Assembly (NCBI GenBank): GCA_903927495.1
Contig: CAIYNH010000551.1
Location: 1 to 11,152, forward strand
Length of the DNA: 11,152 bases
Direction: 5' to 3'
Source: an uncultured beta proteobacterium
GTDB lineage: Bacteria; Pseudomonadota; Gammaproteobacteria; Burkholderiales; Burkholderiaceae_C
The translations under genes and the position numbers were made by a program. Positions 7,132 to 11,152 of this stretch are shown here, in pieces. The notes below the pieces were generated by a model. It did no database searches, had not been told where the DNA came from, and saw only the letters and a list, made by a program, of their open reading frames with translations. Positions within the stretch are counted from its first letter, which is position 1, and each line of letters begins with the position of its first letter.

Positions 7132-8400
7132 ATGCAGTCCAAAGATCTTGCACGTCAACTTGACCTGCCGAAGCGGGCTATCGCCCTGGTGCTGGCTGGA
7201 GGGCGTGGCAGCCGCTTGCACGACCTGACGAATCGGCGCGCCAAACCAGCCGTCTACTTTGGCGGCAAATTTCGGATTGTCGACTTTGCACTTTCAAATT
7301 GTCTGAATTCAGGCATTCGCCGGGTGGGGGTGATCACGCAATACAAGTCGCACAGTCTGCTGCGCCATTTGCAGCGCGGCTGGGCCTTTCTGAAAACCGA
7401 GATGAATGAGTTCGTCGATCTGTTGCCGGCGCAGCAGCGCATGAATGAGGAGTTCTGGTACCGGGGCACGGCCGATGCCGTGTCGCAAAATCAGGATATT
7501 CTGGACAGTTACAACGCTGAGTATGTCGTGGTGCTGGGGGGGGATCACATCTACAAGATGAATTACGCGCTGATGCTGGCCGACCATGTGGCCAAAGGTG
7601 CCGAGTGCACGGTGGCCTGCATTGAAGTCAGCCGCGAAGAGGCCAAGGGATTTGGCGTGATGGCTGTGGATGAACACTGGCGAATCACTGATTTTGCTGA
7701 AAAACCAGCGGACCCTTCAGCCGTGCCAGGTAAACCGGATCGATCGCTGGCCAGCATGGGCATCTATATCTTCAATGCCAAATACCTTTACGCGGAGCTG
7801 GCGCGCGACATGGCAGACCCTGAATCGACCCATGACTTTGGCAAAGACATCATTCCTCATGCGGTAAACAAAGGTTGTGCCGTGGCGCATCCGTTCGCCT
7901 TGAGTTGTGTAACCAGCGGACCCGACGAAACCCCTTACTGGCGCGATGTTGGCACCATCGATTCATATTGGGATGCCAATATCGATTTGACTGCGACTGA
8001 TCCGCTGCTAAATTTGTACGATACCTACTGGCCCATCTCGACCTACCAGCCACAGCTCGCACCGGCCAAATTTATCCACAATCTGAATGAGCGCCGTGGC
8101 ATGGCGATTGAGTCCCTGGTGTCTGGTGGCAGCATCATTTCTGGCAAGGTCTTTCGCTCGGTGCTGTTTTCCAGTGTGCGTGTGCATTCCTATGCCGAGG
8201 TGGAGTGGTCGGTGTTGTTGCCAGAGGTTGAGGTGGGTCGTCACGTCAGACTTAGCCGGGTGGTGGTGGATCGGGCCTGTCACATCCCCGAGGGCATGGT
8301 CATTGGCGAAGATGCACAGCTTGATGCCAAGCGCTTCTTTCGCACCGAAAGTGGCATCACGCTGGTGACCCAGCTCATGCTCAATCAGCTCAGGTCTTAA
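7132..8400 (+). CDS. glgC: Glucose-1-phosphate adenylyltransferase (ADP-glucose pyrophosphorylase)
   Basis: A 422-residue GlgC, close in length to the 431-residue E. coli enzyme and very similar throughout. It makes ADP-glucose from ATP and alpha-glucose-1-phosphate, the committed step of bacterial glycogen synthesis in the cytoplasm. The nucleotide-binding loop is LAGGRGSRL (residues 21-29). RAKPAV carries K38, matching the activator-site lysine K39 of E. coli. Further motifs are [20 protein letters not shown], and FAEKPAD with K191, matching the glucose-1-phosphate-binding K195. The left-handed beta-helix end is present ([29 protein letters not shown]). Retention of the activator lysine suggests allosteric control of the fructose-1,6-bisphosphate-activated type. 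No glgA, glgB or glgP is in the window. Its place among beta-glucan enzymes, directly before a putative phosphorylase that makes glucose-1-phosphate, suggests a dedicated route from beta-glucan to glycogen. Confidence 0.97.
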   Translation: MQSKDLARQLDLPKRAIALVLAGGRGSRLHDLTNRRAKPAVYFGGKFRIVDFALSNCLNSGIRRVGVITQYKSHSLLRHLQRGWAFLKTEMNEFVDLLPAQQRMNEEFWYRGTADAVSQNQDILDSYNAEYVVVLGGDHIYKMNYALMLADHVAKGAECTVACIEVSREEAKGFGVMAVDEHWRITDFAEKPADPSAVPGKPDRSLASMGIYIFNAKYLYAELARDMADPESTHDFGKDIIPHAVNKGCAVAHPFALSCVTSGPDETPYWRDVGTIDSYWDANIDLTATDPLLNLYDTYWPISTYQPQLAPAKFIHNLNERRGMAIESLVSGGSIISGKVFRSVLFSSVRVHSYAEVEWSVLLPEVEVGRHVRLSRVVVDRACHIPEGMVIGEDAQLDAKRFFRTESGITLVTQLMLNQLRS

Positions 8401-8410
8401 AACCAACAAC

Positions 8411-11152
8411 ATGAAGCAAAAATCACCATTGCAAGCCGATGGCTTTCACCTGCCCAGTTTTAATTTAGCGCGCCCATTTTCCAGTTTTTTACCCGGTATT
8501 GCAGGTGCTTGTGGCAAACCGTTGTGGGCTTTCTATACCAACCGTGGTCAATGCATTTCGAGCTTTGGGGTGCGTGACAAAAACGCGGCCATGCTCGAGT
8601 TTCATGCCGCCAACAAGGCTTATGCCCTAACTTCTTTGCTCGGTTTTCGAACCTTCATCAAGATTGAAGGGGACGCTGGCCCGCTGCTGTACGAGCCTTT
8701 TCAGATCACTCCAGCGGCTGGCGTAGAGCAGTGCCTGATCGTTCGGCCCGAAGAAATTGAAATTGAGGAATTTAACCCCGCCTTGGGCTTGCGCATACGG
8801 GTGGTTTACTTCACCTTGCCGAATGAAAATTTGCCTGCATTGGTGCGCTGCGTGACACTGGAGAATCTGAGTTCTCAGTCGATTCGGGCCACGGTGCTGG
8901 ATGGTCTGCCGCAAATCGTGCCCTTTGGGCTGGAAGAGAAACTGCTCAAGCTGATGTCTCGCACCATGGAGGCCTTTGCCGAGATTCGCCACGTTGAGGA
9001 GGCCTTGCCCTTCTACAAACTCAAGGTTGAACCCTCTGACAAGCCTGAGATGCAATGGATTGAAGGCGGGTTTTTTGCCTTCACGCTGCAGCAAGGGCAG
9101 ACGGTTCCCATCATTGCTGACCCTGATTTGGTTTTCGGCTCAGATACCAGCATGCAAACACCGCTCACTTTCATGCAACAAGAAAGTCTTGATCCGAGCC
9201 AGGCGCGCCGTGAAACCATGACCGGATCTGCCTTTGCCGATCTCACGCTGTCGCTCCATCCGGGCGGGTCTGCTGCATGGGATTCGTATTTTGGACAGTC
9301 CGCAGATTGGGAGTTCGTGCACGCATTTCGCTCACGGGTTGCCGGAAATGTGCACTACGCTGCTCATAAGCGTCTTGAAAATAGCCACCTGGTGACACAG
9401 CTGACGGACAAATTTGCACTGCTTGCAGGCCCTGAACAACTTGATCCCTATACCCGTCAATCGTTTCTGGACAACACCTTACGCGGTGGTCAGCCGGTGG
9501 TGATCGACGGACCTCACGGCGCACGGGTTTTCCACACCTTTACACGCAAACATGGCGACATGGAGCGCGACTACAACTTCTTTGAGCTGGCCCCTACCTA
9601 CTGGTCGCAGGGTAACGGCAATTTTCGCGATGTCAATCAAAACCGTCGTTCAGAGAACTTCATATTTCCGGGTGTTGATACCAGCAACATCGAGACTTTT
9701 TTTAATTTGATTCAGCTCGATGGCAACAACCCCTTGGTGATTCAGTCAGAAAAATTTTGTCTCACAACGAAGTCGTTGAAGGTGCTGATGCAAGCTTGGC
9801 CTGTGGGCAACACGCCCGCCTGGCAAGCGCTATTGAGCCAGGTTTTCAGCCCCGGTCAGCTGATGGAGGCATTGCTGGAGTCTTGCGGCTCGCAGGAAGC
9901 AGCGCTACCTCGGTTTGACCAGATTCTGGGCTTGGCCGACAAAATCCAGGGAGCACAGCATGGCGAAGGTTATTGGGTTGACCACTGGATTTATAACCTT
10001 GATCTGCTCGAAAGTTACGCGGCTTTGTATCCGGACAGACTTCGCTCGCTGCTGTTCGAGCGCGCAGAATTCACCTATTTTGACAATGACCATACGGTGC
10101 AGCCGCGTGCCAAAAAATACGTGCTACGCCAGGATGGCTCGGTACGGCAATTGCATGCTGTGATTCGTGATCATGAAAAATCTGCCGTGATTGCCGCCCG
10201 AAAAGTAGCCCCCAACGCCATGCGAAGCAGCCAGGGTCAAAGTCACATCTACCGGACCACGCTATTGGCAAAAATAGTCAATTTGATGGCAGTTAAAGCC
10301 TCCATGCTGGACCCCTTTGGGACCGGTTTAGAGATGGAGTCCGACCGCCCCGGTTGGTGTGATGCCCTGAACGGCTTGCCTGGGTTATTGGGATCTTCAA
10401 CGCACGAGGCTTTTGCGCTGAAGCGCTGGGTACTCTTTGTGCGCGATGCTGTCCGGTGCAATCTTGGCATGGATGAAAGTATTTCCTTGCCGACAGAAGT
10501 AGCAGAATTTGTGCGGTCAGTGTCGCAACTCTTGGCGGCTGTCGATGAAAGCAACTTTTTCCCAACTTGGGAGCAGTTGGCTGACCGTCGTGAAGCTTTT
10601 CGCGCGCAGATCCGTTTGGGCATTGTTGGCACCGAAGCGGCTCTCACGGGTGCAGAGTTGTGGCAATTCTTGTCCGGCACCGAGTTGGCGTTGCAGCGTG
10701 GACTGGCCAAGGCGGTGAATGCACAAGGCTTAGCCATCAGCTATTACATCCAGGAAGTTTGCGCGTATGACATTCTGCCGCAGGAGGATCTGCCAGCGCC
10801 ATTGAACGAAGACGAGCCGGTGGCGGTGCATGTACGCGTGCTCAAGTTTCAGCAAAAACCGGTCAGCGCCTTTTTGGAAGGCTCAGTGCATGCCTTGCGT
10901 GCAATTGACAGCCCTGAAAAAGCCAAAGCGCTATACCAGTCGGTGCGCAGTTCTTCGCTGTTTGACAAAAAACTGGGCATGTTTCGCGTCAATACACCAC
11001 TTGATAGCGAAAGCTTTGAGATCGGCAGAAGCAAAATTTTCTCACCTGGCTGGCTTGAAAACGAGTCCATTTTTCTGCACATGCACTACAAGTTTCTGCT
11101 TGAAACCCTACGCAGCGGATTGGCATCGGAATACTTTGAAGACCTCAAGCGC
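8411..11152 (+). CDS. GH94-like glycoside phosphorylase, probable beta-1,3-oligoglucan phosphorylase (GH149/GH161 type), 3' end outside window
   Basis: From ATG 8411 the frame is open through the last base, giving 914 residues of an unfinished protein. The start is ten bases after glgC, without a clear Shine-Dalgarno sequence. I recognise the pattern of very large cellobiose-phosphorylase-like proteins: an N-terminal PFSSFLPGIAG...FYTNRGQ element (residues about 22-50) leading a beta-sandwich region, then YWSQGNGNFRDVNQNRR (397-413), EGYWVDHWIYNLDLLES (519-535), and RPGWCDALNGLPGLLGS (about 646-662). D651 in the last is the probable general acid by analogy with the D-W-N-D motif of GH94, here with Cys in place of Asn. 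These enzymes break beta-glucosides with phosphate to give alpha-glucose-1-phosphate. GH149 and GH161 members have roughly 1,100 or more residues and act on beta-1,3-oligoglucans, which fits this length and the neighbouring GH16/GH17 genes. Phosphorylase superfamily: fairly sure; family and linkage: inferred. Confidence 0.75.
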   Translation, partial: MKQKSPLQADGFHLPSFNLARPFSSFLPGIAGACGKPLWAFYTNRGQCISSFGVRDKNAAMLEFHAANKAYALTSLLGFRTFIKIEGDAGPLLYEPFQITPAAGVEQCLIVRPEEIEIEEFNPALGLRIRVVYFTLPNENLPALVRCVTLENLSSQSIRATVLDGLPQIVPFGLEEKLLKLMSRTMEAFAEIRHVEEALPFYKLKVEPSDKPEMQWIEGGFFAFTLQQGQTVPIIADPDLVFGSDTSMQTPLTFMQQESLDPSQARRETMTGSAFADLTLSLHPGGSAAWDSYFGQSADWEFVHAFRSRVAGNVHYAAHKRLENSHLVTQLTDKFALLAGPEQLDPYTRQSFLDNTLRGGQPVVIDGPHGARVFHTFTRKHGDMERDYNFFELAPTYWSQGNGNFRDVNQNRRSENFIFPGVDTSNIETFFNLIQLDGNNPLVIQSEKFCLTTKSLKVLMQAWPVGNTPAWQALLSQVFSPGQLMEALLESCGSQEAALPRFDQILGLADKIQGAQHGEGYWVDHWIYNLDLLESYAALYPDRLRSLLFERAEFTYFDNDHTVQPRAKKYVLRQDGSVRQLHAVIRDHEKSAVIAARKVAPNAMRSSQGQSHIYRTTLLAKIVNLMAVKASMLDPFGTGLEMESDRPGWCDALNGLPGLLGSSTHEAFALKRWVLFVRDAVRCNLGMDESISLPTEVAEFVRSVSQLLAAVDESNFFPTWEQLADRREAFRAQIRLGIVGTEAALTGAELWQFLSGTELALQRGLAKAVNAQGLAISYYIQEVCAYDILPQEDLPAPLNEDEPVAVHVRVLKFQQKPVSAFLEGSVHALRAIDSPEKAKALYQSVRSSSLFDKKLGMFRVNTPLDSESFEIGRSKIFSPGWLENESIFLHMHYKFLLETLRSGLASEYFEDLKR

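Noticed and set aside
8627..9094. Minus-strand and short plus-strand open frames within 8600-11100
   Set aside because: All lie inside the continuous plus-strand phosphorylase frame, which is open from 8411 to the window end and carries recognisable motifs.

Overview
The window is one strand-uniform, tightly packed gene cluster for handling beta-glucans, most likely beta-1,3-glucan (laminarin-type) or mixed-linkage oligosaccharides. All eight genes are on the + strand, with gaps of -3 to 56 bp, so they look like a single operon cut at both ends by the window. The DNA is moderately GC-rich, and GlgC is closely similar to the enterobacterial/proteobacterial form. Together with the MalK-type ATPase this suggests a proteobacterium, perhaps a freshwater or marine betaproteobacterium of the Comamonadaceae type. 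That placement is inferred from general character, not from a search.

Layout: (1) the C-terminal half of a GH1 beta-glucosidase (to 722); (2) a MalK/UgpC-type ABC sugar-importer ATPase (724-1782); (3) a GH16 laminarinase-type endo-beta-glucanase without signal peptide (1797-2714); (4) a GH17 enzyme (2742-3722); (5) a second, clearly different GH17 enzyme starting in a GTGA overlap (3719-4654); (6) an 803-residue protein in which a 12-helix GPH-family sugar:cation symporter is fused to a C-terminal GH17 domain (4664-7075); (7) glgC, glucose-1-phosphate adenylyltransferase (7132-8400); (8) the first 914 residues of a very large GH94-like phosphorylase, probably of the GH149/GH161 beta-1,3-oligoglucan phosphorylase type (8411 to the window end).

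How they may work together (inference): oligosaccharides enter through the GPH symporter and/or an ABC importer whose other parts lie outside the window. None of the hydrolases whose N-terminus is visible has a secretion signal, and the GH17 domain on the symporter should face the cytoplasm, so chain trimming or transglycosylation appears to be intracellular. The phosphorylase would release alpha-glucose-1-phosphate, and GlgC would turn it directly into ADP-glucose for glycogen. GH1 would finish disaccharides to glucose.

The most unusual points are the transporter-GH17 fusion, its close (about 75% identical) free-standing paralogue two genes upstream, and the pairing of glgC with a putative beta-glucan phosphorylase. 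There is no gene-free stretch longer than 56 bp. I saw no RNA genes, mobile elements, CRISPR arrays or convincing terminators.
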